Source of the DNA: Rhizobiaceae bacterium | GTDB taxonomy: Bacteria; Pseudomonadota; Alphaproteobacteria; Rhizobiales; Rhizobiaceae | Length of the DNA: 64,000 nt | Direction of reading: 5' to 3' | Assembly (NCBI GenBank): GCA_017644005.1 | Contig: JAEPMJ010000002.1 | Span: 186,001 to 250,000 of the forward strand | Part shown: piece after piece, positions 1 through 8,901 of the stretch | Layout of the letters: every line of letters begins with the position of its first letter | Position numbering within the stretch: position 1 is the first letter of the stretch | The notes under the pieces: model-generated | Databases searched by the model: none | Told to the model about the DNA's origin: nothing | Seen by the model: the letters and a program-made list of their open reading frames with translations, nothing else | Program-made: the position numbers and the translations under genes

Positions 1-412
1 CGTCGAAAATCTTTGCCGCGATTTCGATTTCGATTTCCGACGGAACACGGGCGATCGGCGCCAGCGTCTGTTCGGAATCTGCGCCGAACAGCGCCCCCAC
101 GGCGATCGTAATCGCGTCGGGATCGAGGGTCATGAACAGCGCGTCCGGCGATATCTCGGCGGTGGCCACCATCATTGCGCCAAAGCTGCCTTCCGGCAGC
201 CGCACATCCGCCATGCGGCAAATCTCGATGTCATCCAGCTCGATCTCGATCGCGGTGCCGAGCTCTTCTTCGAAGTATCTGGCAATATCGGGGGCACAGC
301 GCGCCGCACAGGCCCGGGCCGTATCCAGAACGTGGTCGGGGTTGCCGGTTTCGCCCGTCAGGCGTTCGACTATCAGGTCCCGCATCTGTACCGGTGCTGG
401 CCGACCGCTCAT
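1..412 (-). CDS. fliM: Flagellar motor switch protein FliM (5' part, truncated by window edge)
   Basis: Only the first 137 codons are inside the window; the gene runs leftward off the edge. The ATG at 412 lies 32 nt after the motA stop, so the two genes are probably co-transcribed. The N-terminus (MSGRPAPVQMRDLIVERLTG) and the following acidic segment do not show a textbook EIDxLL CheY-binding motif. The call rests mainly on the motA-fliM order known from rhizobia and on the weak similarity of residues 30-137 to the FliM middle domain. FliM would form the C-ring with FliG and FliN and take the chemotactic signal. A different motor-switch protein is possible but unlikely. Confidence 0.72.
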   Translation of the reverse strand, partial: MSGRPAPVQMRDLIVERLTGETGNPDHVLDTARACAARCAPDIARYFEEELGTAIEIELDDIEICRMADVRLPEGSFGAMMVATAEISPDALFMTLDPDAITIAVGALFGADSEQTLAPIARVPSEIEIEIAAKIFD

Positions 413-444
413 TTGGAAAGCACCTTGCCCAAGTTACGCACCAA

Positions 445-1320
445 TCAGGCTGCCTTCGCGGCTTCGCCGCCTGCGTTGAGCGTGCTCTCTTCAACCGCGT
501 CGATCGACGGCCGATCCTTCGACGAAATTGTCTTGCGGCCGAACTCAAGCGCAACTTGCGGCAGCGAGCCATTCATATAGGCAAGCAGGGTCTGCTTCAC
601 GATGATGTAGAGACGCGTCCTCTTCTCCCGAACCACCTTCACTTTGGCCGCGATCGGGCCAACCACCGCGTAGGCCATGAAGATGCCAAGGAAGGTGCCG
701 ACGAGGGCGGCGCCGATCAGGCCGCCGAGGATCTCGGGTGACTGATCGAGCGCACCCATCGCTTTGACAACGCCCAGCACCGCTGCACAGATGCCGAGTG
801 CGGGAAAACCGTCCGCCATCTGCTGAAGTGCGTGATAGGACTTCAGCTTGTCATGTTTGACGGTGTGAATTTCTTCGTCCATCAGCGCCTCGATCTCGAA
901 TGGACGGGCATTGCCGATGATGATGATGCGGCAGTAGTCGCAGATGAAGTGCGTTAGATCGTGGTCCTTCAGCACCCTGGGGAATGCCTGAAAGATCGAT
1001 GATTCCTCGGGATTGTCGATATGCGCTTCGACCTCGTTCCGCGGCTTGGTCCTGAGCTCGCGCATCAGGCTGTGCAGCACCCCCAGAAGTTCCAGGTAAT
1101 CCTGCTCCTTCGGCACCGACTGCTTGAAGGCATCCAGCATCGCCTTGCCCGAGTCTTTCACGACCGACATCGGGTTGGCCACGAAAAAGATGCCCAGAGC
1201 GGCGCCGCAGATGATCACTACTTCCCATGGCTGCCACAGGACGTCGAGATAGCCGCCCATGGCCATATAGCCGCCAAGCACGCAGCCAAAAGTGACAACC
1301 ATTCCGATGAGAATACCCAC
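445..1320 (-). CDS. motA: Flagellar motor stator protein MotA
   Basis: The 291-residue protein has the MotA layout: two N-terminal membrane segments (about residues 3-22 and 32-49), a large charged cytoplasmic loop, then two more segments (about 170-190 and 205-226). Prolines sit where MotA has its conserved ones, in DGFPALGI and AVVGPIAAK. MotA forms the proton-driven stator with MotB, which is encoded about 14 kb away at 15241. An ATG at 1320 opens the leftward motA-fliM unit. It is preceded by a flagellar promoter box that is divergent from the one serving the DUF1217 gene. Confidence 0.96.
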   Translation of the reverse strand: MGILIGMVVTFGCVLGGYMAMGGYLDVLWQPWEVVIICGAALGIFFVANPMSVVKDSGKAMLDAFKQSVPKEQDYLELLGVLHSLMRELRTKPRNEVEAHIDNPEESSIFQAFPRVLKDHDLTHFICDYCRIIIIGNARPFEIEALMDEEIHTVKHDKLKSYHALQQMADGFPALGICAAVLGVVKAMGALDQSPEILGGLIGAALVGTFLGIFMAYAVVGPIAAKVKVVREKRTRLYIIVKQTLLAYMNGSLPQVALEFGRKTISSKDRPSIDAVEESTLNAGGEAAKAA

Positions 1321-1356
1321 AAGCCGGCCCCGATTACAGAATCAACGGCATTACCG

Positions 1357-1384
1357 ATAGGCGGCGTGCCTTGTGTGAGGCTTG
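1357..1384 (-). promoter_or_regulatory. Flagellar promoter box for motA (CAAG-N7-CAAG-N9-CTAT)
   Basis: Read on the minus strand, CAAG (1384-1381) is repeated 11 bp later as CACACAAG (CAAG at 1373-1370), then nine bases, then CTAT (1360-1357), 36 bp before the motA ATG. The same CRCAAG-N9-CTAN layout precedes five other flagellar units in this window. I infer an activator site overlapping a -10 element; no experiment is known to me. Confidence 0.55.
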
Positions 1385-1403
1385 TAGCTCCGGCTCGACA
1401 CCA

Positions 1404-1431
1404 TCAGCCTCACGCAAGCGTCGTCACATAT
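1404..1431 (+). promoter_or_regulatory. Flagellar promoter box for the DUF1217-flgF-fliI unit
   Basis: AGCCTCACGCAAG (1406-1418) is followed by nine bases and ATAT (1428-1431), 32 bp before the TTG start at 1463. It is the mirror image of the motA box: the 13-bp arms at 1370-1382 and 1406-1418 match at 12 positions. The -10-like part is ATAT rather than CTAN. Confidence 0.5.
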
Positions 1432-1462
1432 CCAGTACCGCGCAAATTGCCGGAGACCTGCC

Positions 1463-2584
1463 TTGGTCAGCACTTTCACCAGCTATCAGCTCATCACGCG
1501 CGATATTGAGCGGTCGCTGACGCGCGTCGAGAACAAGCCGTTGGTGGCGCGGGAAACCGAGTATTACGTGAACAACATCACCAAGGTGAAGTCGATCGAC
1601 GAATTCGTCTCCGACGCCCGCCTTTTCAACTATGCCATGAAGGCGCACGGCTTGAGCGACATGGCGTATGCCAAGGCCTTCATGGTCAAGGTGCTGGAGG
1701 GCGGTGTCAAAGACCCTGACAGCTTTGCCAACAAGCTCACCGACAAACGCTACCTCGAATTCGCCAAGAGCTACAATTTCGCCGCGCATGGCGAACAGGC
1801 CACCGTTTACAGCAATGCCCAGCAGGGAACGGTAGCACGGTATCAACTACAGGCTGCGCTCGCCGGCGTGGCATTCGACAACCCGATTCTGAAAGCTCAA
1901 AACGAAGACTATCTCGCCCGCATCAAGGATGTGACGTCGGTCGATCAGTTTCTCGCCGACGATGCGCTCTTCAGCTATGCGGTGAAGGCCTACGGGCTCG
2001 CCGACCGGCTCGATGACAAGGATTTCATGCGGAAGATCCTTGTCGGCGGCGTCACAGATCCAGACAGCCTGGCCAACAGGCAATCCAATCCCGCTTACGC
2101 CGAGTTCGCAGCCGCCTTCGACTTTGCCGCGCATGGCGAGAAGGCCACCGTCTTTACGGCCGCCCAACATGGTGCGGTCGCAAACTATGCTCGCCAGACA
2201 CTGGAGGAGGAAGCCGGAAGCCAGAACGAGGGTGTACGGCTCGCGCTGTATTTTCAGCGTAAAGCCGGTTCACTGAAAAGCCCGTATCAGATCCTGGCCG
2301 ACCAGGCGCTCGCCACCGTGGTACGCACCGCTCTCGGCATACCTGCTTCCAGCGCCACCGCGGATATCGACCGGCAGGCGGCGATGCTGTCCGAACGGCT
2401 GGACATCGCCGACCTCAGGGAACCGGAGGCACTCGGGAAGTTTCTCGCACGCTTCACCACCATGTGGGAGCTGAACAACGGCCAGTCGACGGCTTCGTCG
2501 CCGGCCTCCGTGCTTTTCGGACAGCCCCTCGAATTTGGCATTTCAACCGACGTATTGCTCACCTTGCAGCGGCTGCGCGGATAA
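1463..2584 (+). CDS. DUF1217 family flagellar-region protein
   Basis: This 373-residue protein belongs to the DUF1217 family found in rhizobial flagellar clusters between motA and flgF. Its function is not established. Two tandem repeats are visible (about residues 10-125 and 130-245). Each contains a DEF/DQF-type segment, a GGVxDPDS motif and an FAAHGExATV motif; a diverged third segment follows. There is no signal peptide or membrane segment. The TTG at 1463 is chosen because GGAGA lies 6 nt upstream and no better in-frame ATG is near. It is followed closely by flgF, so a role in flagellar assembly or export is inferred from context only. Confidence 0.85.
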   Translation: MVSTFTSYQLITRDIERSLTRVENKPLVARETEYYVNNITKVKSIDEFVSDARLFNYAMKAHGLSDMAYAKAFMVKVLEGGVKDPDSFANKLTDKRYLEFAKSYNFAAHGEQATVYSNAQQGTVARYQLQAALAGVAFDNPILKAQNEDYLARIKDVTSVDQFLADDALFSYAVKAYGLADRLDDKDFMRKILVGGVTDPDSLANRQSNPAYAEFAAAFDFAAHGEKATVFTAAQHGAVANYARQTLEEEAGSQNEGVRLALYFQRKAGSLKSPYQILADQALATVVRTALGIPASSATADIDRQAAMLSERLDIADLREPEALGKFLARFTTMWELNNGQSTASSPASVLFGQPLEFGISTDVLLTLQRLRG

Positions 2585-2595
2585 GGAGACACGCA

Positions 2596-3318
2596 ATGGA
2601 AACCGGGCTCTACGTGGCGCTATCATCTCAGATCGCACTTGAGCGGAGGCTCACCACTATTGCCGACAACATGGCAAACACCAGCACGGTCGGCTATCGC
2701 GCAACCGGGGTGAAATTCGAGGACATGGTTTCCGGCAACGGCGGCAATTCAGTTTCGTTCGTTTCCTCCGGCGACACTTACATAGCTGACGTGAACGGCT
2801 CGCTCCGCGAGACCGGCAACCCGCTCGATTTCGCCATTCAGGGCGATGCCTGGTTCGCCATCGAAACCCCGTCGGGAACCGTAATGACCCGTGACGGCAG
2901 GTTCTCGATGCGCAACACCGGAGAGCTTGTCACATTAGATGGTCACGCCGTGCTGGATGCCGGTGGTGCACCGCTACAGCTCGACCCGCTCGGTGGACCT
3001 CCCGAAGCCGGAGCGGATGGCATGCTGCGCCAGAACGGCCGGCAGATCGGCGCCGTAGGCCTGTTCAACTTCACTCCAGGCGTGAACTTCGTCCGGTTCG
3101 GCAATTCCGGCATCATCCCCGAGGGCACTCCCGAACCCATTGTCGACCGGCAGCAGGTCGGTGTCGCACAAGGTTTCGTGGAGGATTCAAACGTCAACGC
3201 AGTCAAAGAGATGATGGAACTCATCCAGGTCCAGCGCGCGTTCGATCAGGTCACGGCTCTGATGCGCGATAGCGAAGAGGCAATGGACACCTCCATCCGC
3301 ACGCTGGGAGCGGGCTGA
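2596..3318 (+). CDS. flgF: Flagellar basal-body rod protein FlgF
   Basis: FlgF is a proximal/distal rod component exported by the flagellar type III apparatus. The 240-residue product begins METGLYVALSSQIALERRL and carries the N-terminal rod/hook motif DNMANTSTVGYRA. It ends with the family's C-terminal helix (VNAVKEMMELIQVQRAFDQV). The ATG at 2596 has AAGGAG 8 nt upstream; an in-frame upstream extension would run back into the DUF1217 gene and is rejected. It lies 11 bp after the DUF1217 stop and just before fliI. Confidence 0.95.
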   Translation: METGLYVALSSQIALERRLTTIADNMANTSTVGYRATGVKFEDMVSGNGGNSVSFVSSGDTYIADVNGSLRETGNPLDFAIQGDAWFAIETPSGTVMTRDGRFSMRNTGELVTLDGHAVLDAGGAPLQLDPLGGPPEAGADGMLRQNGRQIGAVGLFNFTPGVNFVRFGNSGIIPEGTPEPIVDRQQVGVAQGFVEDSNVNAVKEMMELIQVQRAFDQVTALMRDSEEAMDTSIRTLGAG

Positions 3319-3328
3319 GGCAGGGCTT

Positions 3329-4720
3329 TTGACTACATCCGAGAATCTTCCCGTGACAGTCGGCCGCAACGACGGCCTTCACGCACTTCGTGCACTGGAG
3401 GCGCTCTACAGCCGGTTCAGCGAACCCGGCGAGACCGTCCGCGTCGGCGGGCACGTTGTGGAAGTGACGCCCACCCACTTGCGCGTCGATGGCCTGTCGC
3501 GCTCGGCCAGGCTTGGCGATGTCGTCGATCTGCACACGCGGCGTGGTACGCGCTCAGGCGAAATCGTTCGCATCAACGCAGGAAGCGTGCTCGTCGCACC
3601 CTTCGAAAGCAGCTCGGACGTTTCACTCGGCCAGGCGGTATTCAATCGCGGGCCGACATCGATCAACCCAGGCGACAACTGGCGCGGCAGGGTCATCGAT
3701 GCCCTCGCCCGCCCGATCGACAATGCCGGGCCGCTGGTAGGCAGCTCCGCTACTTTCGTGCCCGAGACGCCGGCTCCCTTGCGGCGCGCACGCGTGGACG
3801 CACCGTTCAAGACTGGCGTGCGCGTGATCGATATCTTCACTCCGCTTTGCTACGGCCAGCGGCTGGGCGTATTCGCTGGCTCGGGTGTCGGCAAATCGAC
3901 GCTTCTGGCCATGCTGGCCGCCGCGGACGCATTCGACACGGTTGTCGTTGCGTTGGTCGGCGAGCGCGGCCGCGAGGTTCGCGAATTCCTTGAGGACACC
4001 CTCGGTCCCGACACAATGCAAAAAACAGTCGCTGTCGTCGCAACAAGCGACGAAAGCGCCATGATGCGACGGCGCGCTCCTGATACCGCAATGCGGGTAG
4101 CCGAACACTTTCGGGACCGCGGCGACCGGGTTCTGCTGGTTCTCGACTCCATAACGCGTCTCGCACATGCGCTGCGCGAAGTCGCGACCGGAACCGGCGA
4201 GCCGCCGGTTGCGCGCGGCTATCCGGCATCCGTGTTCACGGACCTTCCACGATTGCTGGAACGTGCCGGACCCGGCGTTGAGGGTCGCGGCTCGATCACA
4301 GCCATGCTGTCAGTCCTCGTCGACGGCGATGACCACAACGACCCGGTCGCCGATTCAGTGCGTGGAATTCTGGACGGCCACATCGTTCTCGACAGGGCGA
4401 TCGCCGAACGGGGTCGCTTTCCCGCGGTCGATCCGCTGGCATCGATCTCCAGACTGGCAGGCCGCGCCTGGACCCAGGATCAGCAAATGCTCGCAACGCG
4501 GCTGAAATCGATGATCTCGCGCTATGAGGACACTCGCGATATCCGGCTTCTGGGCGCATATCAGCCCGGCGCGGACGCCGAGCTCGATCTCGCGGTCCGG
4601 CAGGTTCCGTCAATCTATGAAGCCCTGTCGCAAGGTCCGCAGGATCCACGCTCGCACGACCCATTTGCCGACCTTGCCCGGCATCTCAAAGCCAAGGAGG
4701 CTCCCGTTGAGCAGTCTTAG
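3329..4720 (+). CDS. fliI: Flagellum-specific ATPase FliI
   Basis: FliI energises unloading of export substrates at the flagellar type III gate. The 463-residue product has the F1/V-type ATPase core: Walker A GSGVGKST near residue 185 and a Walker B LLVLDSITR near residue 270, followed by RGYPASVFTDLP, typical of FliI/SctN. The TTG at 3329 is taken as the start because GAGGCAGGG precedes it; an in-frame GTG at 3353 is an alternative. The 3' end overlaps the next gene by 14 nt, implying translational coupling. Confidence 0.95.
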   Translation: MTTSENLPVTVGRNDGLHALRALEALYSRFSEPGETVRVGGHVVEVTPTHLRVDGLSRSARLGDVVDLHTRRGTRSGEIVRINAGSVLVAPFESSSDVSLGQAVFNRGPTSINPGDNWRGRVIDALARPIDNAGPLVGSSATFVPETPAPLRRARVDAPFKTGVRVIDIFTPLCYGQRLGVFAGSGVGKSTLLAMLAAADAFDTVVVALVGERGREVREFLEDTLGPDTMQKTVAVVATSDESAMMRRRAPDTAMRVAEHFRDRGDRVLLVLDSITRLAHALREVATGTGEPPVARGYPASVFTDLPRLLERAGPGVEGRGSITAMLSVLVDGDDHNDPVADSVRGILDGHIVLDRAIAERGRFPAVDPLASISRLAGRAWTQDQQMLATRLKSMISRYEDTRDIRLLGAYQPGADAELDLAVRQVPSIYEALSQGPQDPRSHDPFADLARHLKAKEAPVEQS

Positions 4721-5318
4721 GGAACGTTGCGATGGTATCCTCAGGGGGCTCCTTGTTCTCAGTGAGAAGAGCCAGGCGGCCCGACGCAAGCGCCGGCATC
4801 TGAAACAACGCTCGGGCGACATAATCGTCGCCGGCCTTGGGATTTCGCTTGGCCTCGTTTGCGCGTTCTTCCCCTGGTACGTTTTCTTCAACCAGGACCA
4901 GTTCGGCATCCGCCGCGTCCAGTTTGCCGGCGGCAGCACAACGCAGGTCTTGCCGGAGAACCTGACCTACCAGCCGACGCTCGTAGGCAAGGGCTTTTCC
5001 CTTGAGGACGTGCCGCTGCTGGAGCTCGACCGTATCGCCACGGGCGCTGTTCCGGATGCGTCAGATCCTTCGGTTGGCGAAGTGCCGCTGTCCGATCAGC
5101 CATTCCCCGGCGATGAGTTGCCGCCGCCGGAATACCGTGTCGTTCACGTCGCAAACGGCCGCGCCATGATTGAAGACGAGGAAGGCCTCTACATAGTTCA
5201 GGCCGGCTCGCTGCTGCCCGACAAAAGCCGGGTGTCCATGATCGAGCAACGGCAGGAAGGCTGGGTCGTTATCACCAGCGACGACAAAATCGTGCCACTG
5301 TCCGGCATCGGCCGCTAG
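4707..5318 (+). CDS. Bitopic membrane protein encoded next to fliI (unknown function)
   Basis: I do not recognise a named family. The 203-residue product has a basic cytoplasmic N-terminus (many Arg/Lys to residue about 38) and one membrane segment (about 42-62, GDIIVAGLGISLGLVCAFFP). A proline/aspartate-rich linker and a compact C-terminal domain of about 60 residues follow. The TTG at 4707 overlaps fliI and has CAAGGAGG at 4693-4700, which decides the start. A gene at the same place is usual in rhizobial flagellar clusters. The C-terminal domain could interact with basal-body or envelope parts in the periplasm; that is inference. Confidence 0.78.
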   Translation: MSSLRERCDGILRGLLVLSEKSQAARRKRRHLKQRSGDIIVAGLGISLGLVCAFFPWYVFFNQDQFGIRRVQFAGGSTTQVLPENLTYQPTLVGKGFSLEDVPLLELDRIATGAVPDASDPSVGEVPLSDQPFPGDELPPPEYRVVHVANGRAMIEDEEGLYIVQAGSLLPDKSRVSMIEQRQEGWVVITSDDKIVPLSGIGR

Positions 5319-5331
5319 CGGGCGACCGCCG

Positions 5332-5359
5332 CAAGGCCCACGCAAGGCCCGCATCCTAA
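5332..5359 (+). promoter_or_regulatory. Flagellar promoter box for the flgB operon, with tandem 11-bp repeat
   Basis: CGCAAGGCCC occurs twice at an 11-bp period (5330-5339 and 5341-5350). The second CAAG is followed by nine bases and CTAA (5356-5359), 30 bp before the flgB ATG. The 11-bp direct repeat is what OmpR-family dimers usually bind, and the cluster encodes one such regulator (Rem). Confidence 0.55.
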
Positions 5360-5388
5360 CTTCGGTCTGCTGCAAAAGGGAATCTGCA

Positions 5389-5769
5389 ATGCAGGCCGTA
5401 AATTTGTTCGACATCGCCGCGCAGCAGGCCAAGTGGCTTGCCGTCCGCCAGTCGGCTGTTTCGAGCAATATCGCCAACGCCAATACACCGGGTTTCAGGG
5501 CTTCGGACATCGAGCCGTTTGAAAGCCTGGTCTCCGGCACCGCCGTGAAGATGGCCGCCACACACCCGGGGCATGTCGGCGCTGCTGCATCCGAGGCGTC
5601 GTTCTCGCTCAAGGAAATCGATCCGGAGAGGGAGCTCTTGCCGTCGCAGAACACGGTCGAACTGGAGTCCGAACTGATCAAGGCCGGCGAGGTTCGCCGT
5701 GCATTCGAGCTCAATACCGGACTGGTGAAGGCCTTCCACCGCATGCTTCTCATGGCTTCGCAGGGCTGA
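5389..5769 (+). CDS. flgB: Flagellar basal-body rod protein FlgB
   Basis: FlgB is a proximal rod subunit. The 126-residue product is of normal length and has the rod motif [15 protein letters not shown] near residues 25-38 and the C-terminal helix with [16 protein letters not shown]. It opens the flgB-flgC-fliE-flgG-flgA-flgI-motE-flgH-fliL-fliP operon, whose genes are mostly overlapping. An ATG at 5389 with a purine-rich AAAAGGGA upstream fits well. Confidence 0.96.
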   Translation: MQAVNLFDIAAQQAKWLAVRQSAVSSNIANANTPGFRASDIEPFESLVSGTAVKMAATHPGHVGAAASEASFSLKEIDPERELLPSQNTVELESELIKAGEVRRAFELNTGLVKAFHRMLLMASQG

Positions 5770-5773
5770 AACG

Positions 5774-6190
5774 ATGGATCCGCTGTTTTCATCTCTCAAG
5801 GTCGCCGCATCCGGAATGACCGCGCAGTCGGAACGTCTGCGCGTGGTATCGGAAAACCTGGCCAACGCCCAGTCGACCGCCAAGTTACCCGGTGGCGACC
5901 CCTATCAACGCAAGACGGTGACGTTTGCCGCCGAACTCGACCGTGCCAGCGGCGCCAGCATGGTCGACGTTGCGTCGGTCGGCACCGACCCGAGCGACTT
6001 TCCGGTCGAGTATCAGCCCGGCCACGAGGCAGCGGATGAGTTCGGCTATGTGAAGATGCCCAACGTAAACATCCTGGTCGAAATGGCCGACATGCGCGAG
6101 GCGATCCGCGGCTACGAAGCCAATCTTCAGAACATCAAGCAATCGCGCGAACTGATTTCCATGACGATCGACCTGCTGAGGACTTCATAA
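5774..6190 (+). CDS. flgC: Flagellar basal-body rod protein FlgC
   Basis: FlgC is a proximal rod protein. The 138-residue product has [22 protein letters not shown] near residue 28, and the conserved C-terminal segment [22 protein letters not shown]. It starts 4 bp after flgB and its TAA stop shares one base with the fliE start. Confidence 0.96.
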   Translation: MDPLFSSLKVAASGMTAQSERLRVVSENLANAQSTAKLPGGDPYQRKTVTFAAELDRASGASMVDVASVGTDPSDFPVEYQPGHEAADEFGYVKMPNVNILVEMADMREAIRGYEANLQNIKQSRELISMTIDLLRTS

Positions 6191-6510
6191 TGCCTATCGG
6201 TGCCCTCACAGCGCTAAACATCCTTTCCACAGCGCAAAACGTATTGACCTCGGCGGCAAACAAGCCAGCCCCTCAGGCCGATGCGGCGGCGGCGGCTTCC
6301 TTCGCAGATGCCCTCACCAAGGCCGCCGGAGACACCATTACGTCCATGCAGAACGCCGAGAAACTCTCCGTATCAGCCATCCAGGGCGGCGCAGACATGC
6401 GTGAGGTCGTCGACGCCGTGATGGATGCCGAGCAGACGCTCAGGGCCGCAATCTCGATCCGTGACAAGATCGTGCAGTCATATCTCGAAATCAGCCGTAT
6501 GCCGATCTGA
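6190..6510 (+). CDS. fliE: Flagellar hook-basal body complex protein FliE
   Basis: FliE joins the MS ring/export gate to the rod. The 106-residue product has the FliE C-terminal half (about residues 55-106), with ADMREVVDAVMDAEQTLR and AISIRDKIVQSYLEISRMPI. Its length is normal. The ATG overlaps the flgC stop, so the genes are translationally coupled. Confidence 0.95.
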   Translation: MPIGALTALNILSTAQNVLTSAANKPAPQADAAAAASFADALTKAAGDTITSMQNAEKLSVSAIQGGADMREVVDAVMDAEQTLRAAISIRDKIVQSYLEISRMPI

Positions 6511-6523
6511 AAGGTGAACTGAC

Positions 6524-7312
6524 ATGAAAGCACTCGCCATCGCGGCAACCGGCATGAACGCCCAGCAGCTCAACCTGGAAGTCATTGCCAACAACATCGC
6601 CAACATCAACACCACTGGCTTCAAGCGCGCCCGTGCAGAGTTTTCCGATCTGCTCTACCAGACCGAACGTCTGCAAGGCGTTCCCAACCGCGCGAACACC
6701 AGCGTCGTTCCCGAGGGCGCAATGGTAGGTCTCGGCGTGAAAACGGTTGCCGTTCGCAACGTTCACCTGCAGGGGTCGCTGGTCAGCACCGGCAACCCGC
6801 TCGACCTGGCGCTGACCGGCAATGGCTGGTTCATGATCGAGGGTGCCGACGGTACACCGCTTTATACTCGTGCCGGCGCTTTCAACACCAACGCGACCGG
6901 CACGATCGTGACGCCTGACGGCTTTTCCGTTTCGCCCAACATCACGGTGCCGGAAAACGCCATCGAGGTGATCGTCAACAAATCGGGCCAGATATTCGCC
7001 CGTATCGCCGACCAGCAGGAACTGGAAGAACTCGGCCAGCTCACTCTGGCGACCTTCTCCAACCAGGCGGGCCTTGCCCCATTGGGCGACAATCTTTTCC
7101 AGGAAACAACAGCCTCGGGGCCAGCAAATGTCGGCATCCCGGGTGATCCTGGCTTTGCGACGATCGAACAGGGTTACCTCGAAGCGTCGAACGTCGATCC
7201 GGTCAAGGAAATCACTGAGTTGATTTCCGCGCAGCGCGCCTATGAAATGAACTCCAAGGTCATCAAGGCCGCCGATGAAATGGCCTCGACGATCACGCAA
7301 GGCATGCGCTGA
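6524..7312 (+). CDS. flgG: Flagellar distal rod protein FlgG
   Basis: FlgG builds the distal rod. The 262-residue product begins [19 protein letters not shown] and has the rod motif [18 protein letters not shown]. The FlgG-type sequence [20 protein letters not shown] follows near residue 90, and the C-terminal helix is [20 protein letters not shown]. It overlaps flgA by one base. Confidence 0.97.
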   Translation: MKALAIAATGMNAQQLNLEVIANNIANINTTGFKRARAEFSDLLYQTERLQGVPNRANTSVVPEGAMVGLGVKTVAVRNVHLQGSLVSTGNPLDLALTGNGWFMIEGADGTPLYTRAGAFNTNATGTIVTPDGFSVSPNITVPENAIEVIVNKSGQIFARIADQQELEELGQLTLATFSNQAGLAPLGDNLFQETTASGPANVGIPGDPGFATIEQGYLEASNVDPVKEITELISAQRAYEMNSKVIKAADEMASTITQGMR

Positions 7313-7773
7313 TGGCGCTGGCGCGCTACATGCTGCCCCTCGCCGCCGCCATCATGGCGGCGTCGGCCGTCATGGCGCTTGCACAGGATACTGTGGTCGT
7401 GCCGACACGCGTGGTCTACCCGGGCGAACTGGTGACCACCGCCGACATTCAGTCGGTCGCCCTGCGCAGATCGACCGTAGGGCTGCCGCCCCTCGCCTAT
7501 GATCGTTCCGAAGTTGAAGGCAAGGTTGCACGCCGGACACTGCTGCCCGGCCGGCTGATCGCACTCAGCTCGCTGCGCGAGGCCTACGCCGTCGAAGCCG
7601 GGAAACCCGTTCAGGTTCAATTCGTACAGGGAAGCCTGACCATATCGGCGGTCGCGGTACCGCTGCAGCCCGGATCGGTGGGTGATCTCATCCGCGTCCG
7701 CAACATCGACAGCGGCGTGGTCTTTTCCGGCATCATCATGGCCGACGGCACGGTGAGGGTCGGCGCGACATGA
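7312..7773 (+). CDS. flgA: Flagellar P-ring assembly chaperone FlgA
   Basis: FlgA is the periplasmic chaperone for P-ring assembly. The 153-residue product has a signal peptide (about residues 1-23, ending MALAQ), then the SAF-like domain typical of FlgA (TRVVYPGELVTTADI) and the C-terminal GDLIRVRNIDSGVVFSGII segment. It is short, as rhizobial FlgA usually is. The ATG at 7312 overlaps flgG and the stop overlaps flgI. Confidence 0.93.
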   Translation: MALARYMLPLAAAIMAASAVMALAQDTVVVPTRVVYPGELVTTADIQSVALRRSTVGLPPLAYDRSEVEGKVARRTLLPGRLIALSSLREAYAVEAGKPVQVQFVQGSLTISAVAVPLQPGSVGDLIRVRNIDSGVVFSGIIMADGTVRVGAT

Positions 7774-8891
7774 TACGACGGCTTGCGCTGGCGCTGATCG
7801 TCGCATTGTCCCCGCTGTCTCCGGCGTTCGCGGGCGGCGACACCATCGGCGGGTCCCGCATCAAGGACATAGCCACGCTGCAGGGCACGCGCGACAATCA
7901 GCTTGTCGGATACGGGCTGGTGATCGGACTGATGGGAAGTGGCGACGGGCTGCGCAATTCGCCATTCACCGAACAATCCATGCGGGCGATGCTGGAAAAC
8001 CTCGGCATTGCCACCGAGGGCGGCCGCGTGCGCTCCAACAATGTCGCTGCGGTGATCGTGACCGCGAACATGCCGCCTTTTGTGCAATCCGGCGCGCGCA
8101 TAGATGTTTCCGTGTCTTCGCTCGGCGATGCGACGTCGTTGCAGGGCGGTATGCTCATCATGACGCCTCTGCGGGCAGCCGATGGCGAAATCTATGCCGT
8201 TGCCCAGGGCCCGGTCGTCGTATCGGGGTTCAATGCTCAGGGCCAGGCCGAACAGGTAACGCAGGGTGTGCCCACCAGCGGGCGGGTGCCCAATGGCGCA
8301 ATCGTCGAGCGGCAGGTCGATGCCGAATTCAACGACTTCCAGACCCTAACCCTGCAACTGCGCAATCCGGATTTTTCCACCGCCGTTCGTGTCACCGACG
8401 CGATCAACCAGTTCGCCCAGACACGATATGGCGGCCTGGTGGCTGCGGAACAGGACTCCCGCACCATCATGATACGCAAACCAGGAGGTGTGTCGGCGGC
8501 ACGCTTCTATGCCGAACTTGAAAACATTCAGGTCGAGTCCGATACGCCAGCCCGCGTCGTCATCGACGAGCGCAGCGGCACGATCGTTATCGGCCAGGAC
8601 GTCCGGATCGCCCGCGTTGCGATCAGCCATGGTGCGCTCACCGTTCGCATTACCGAGATGCCGCGTGTCGTACAGCCCGAACCGTTCTCACGCGGTGAAA
8701 CCGAGATCGAACCCTTCACCGCGATAGAGGTCGAGCGGCCCGATTCCAAAGTCGCAATCCTTGACGGTCCCGACCTGCAAACTCTGGTTGCAGGCTTGAA
8801 CCGCATTGGCGTGAAGCCCGACGGCGTCATTGCGATCCTGCAGGCCATCAAGTCCGCGGGCGCACTGCAGGCCGAACTCGTGGTCCAGTAG
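7770..8891 (+). CDS. flgI: Flagellar P-ring protein FlgI
   Basis: FlgI forms the periplasmic (peptidoglycan) ring around the rod. The 373-residue product has a signal peptide ending near SPAFA and the FlgI signature RIKDIATLQGTRDNQLVGYG directly after it. The conserved blocks NNVAAVIVTANMPPF and RSGTIVIGQDVRI also occur. It overlaps flgA by 4 nt, and motE follows after 10 bp. Confidence 0.97.
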   Translation: MIRRLALALIVALSPLSPAFAGGDTIGGSRIKDIATLQGTRDNQLVGYGLVIGLMGSGDGLRNSPFTEQSMRAMLENLGIATEGGRVRSNNVAAVIVTANMPPFVQSGARIDVSVSSLGDATSLQGGMLIMTPLRAADGEIYAVAQGPVVVSGFNAQGQAEQVTQGVPTSGRVPNGAIVERQVDAEFNDFQTLTLQLRNPDFSTAVRVTDAINQFAQTRYGGLVAAEQDSRTIMIRKPGGVSAARFYAELENIQVESDTPARVVIDERSGTIVIGQDVRIARVAISHGALTVRITEMPRVVQPEPFSRGETEIEPFTAIEVERPDSKVAILDGPDLQTLVAGLNRIGVKPDGVIAILQAIKSAGALQAELVVQ

Positions 8892-8901
8892 GAGGACGTC
8901 G

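Noticed and set aside
6491..7300. Leftward reading frame across flgG
   Set aside because: Shadow of flgG; composition and lack of motifs do not support a gene.
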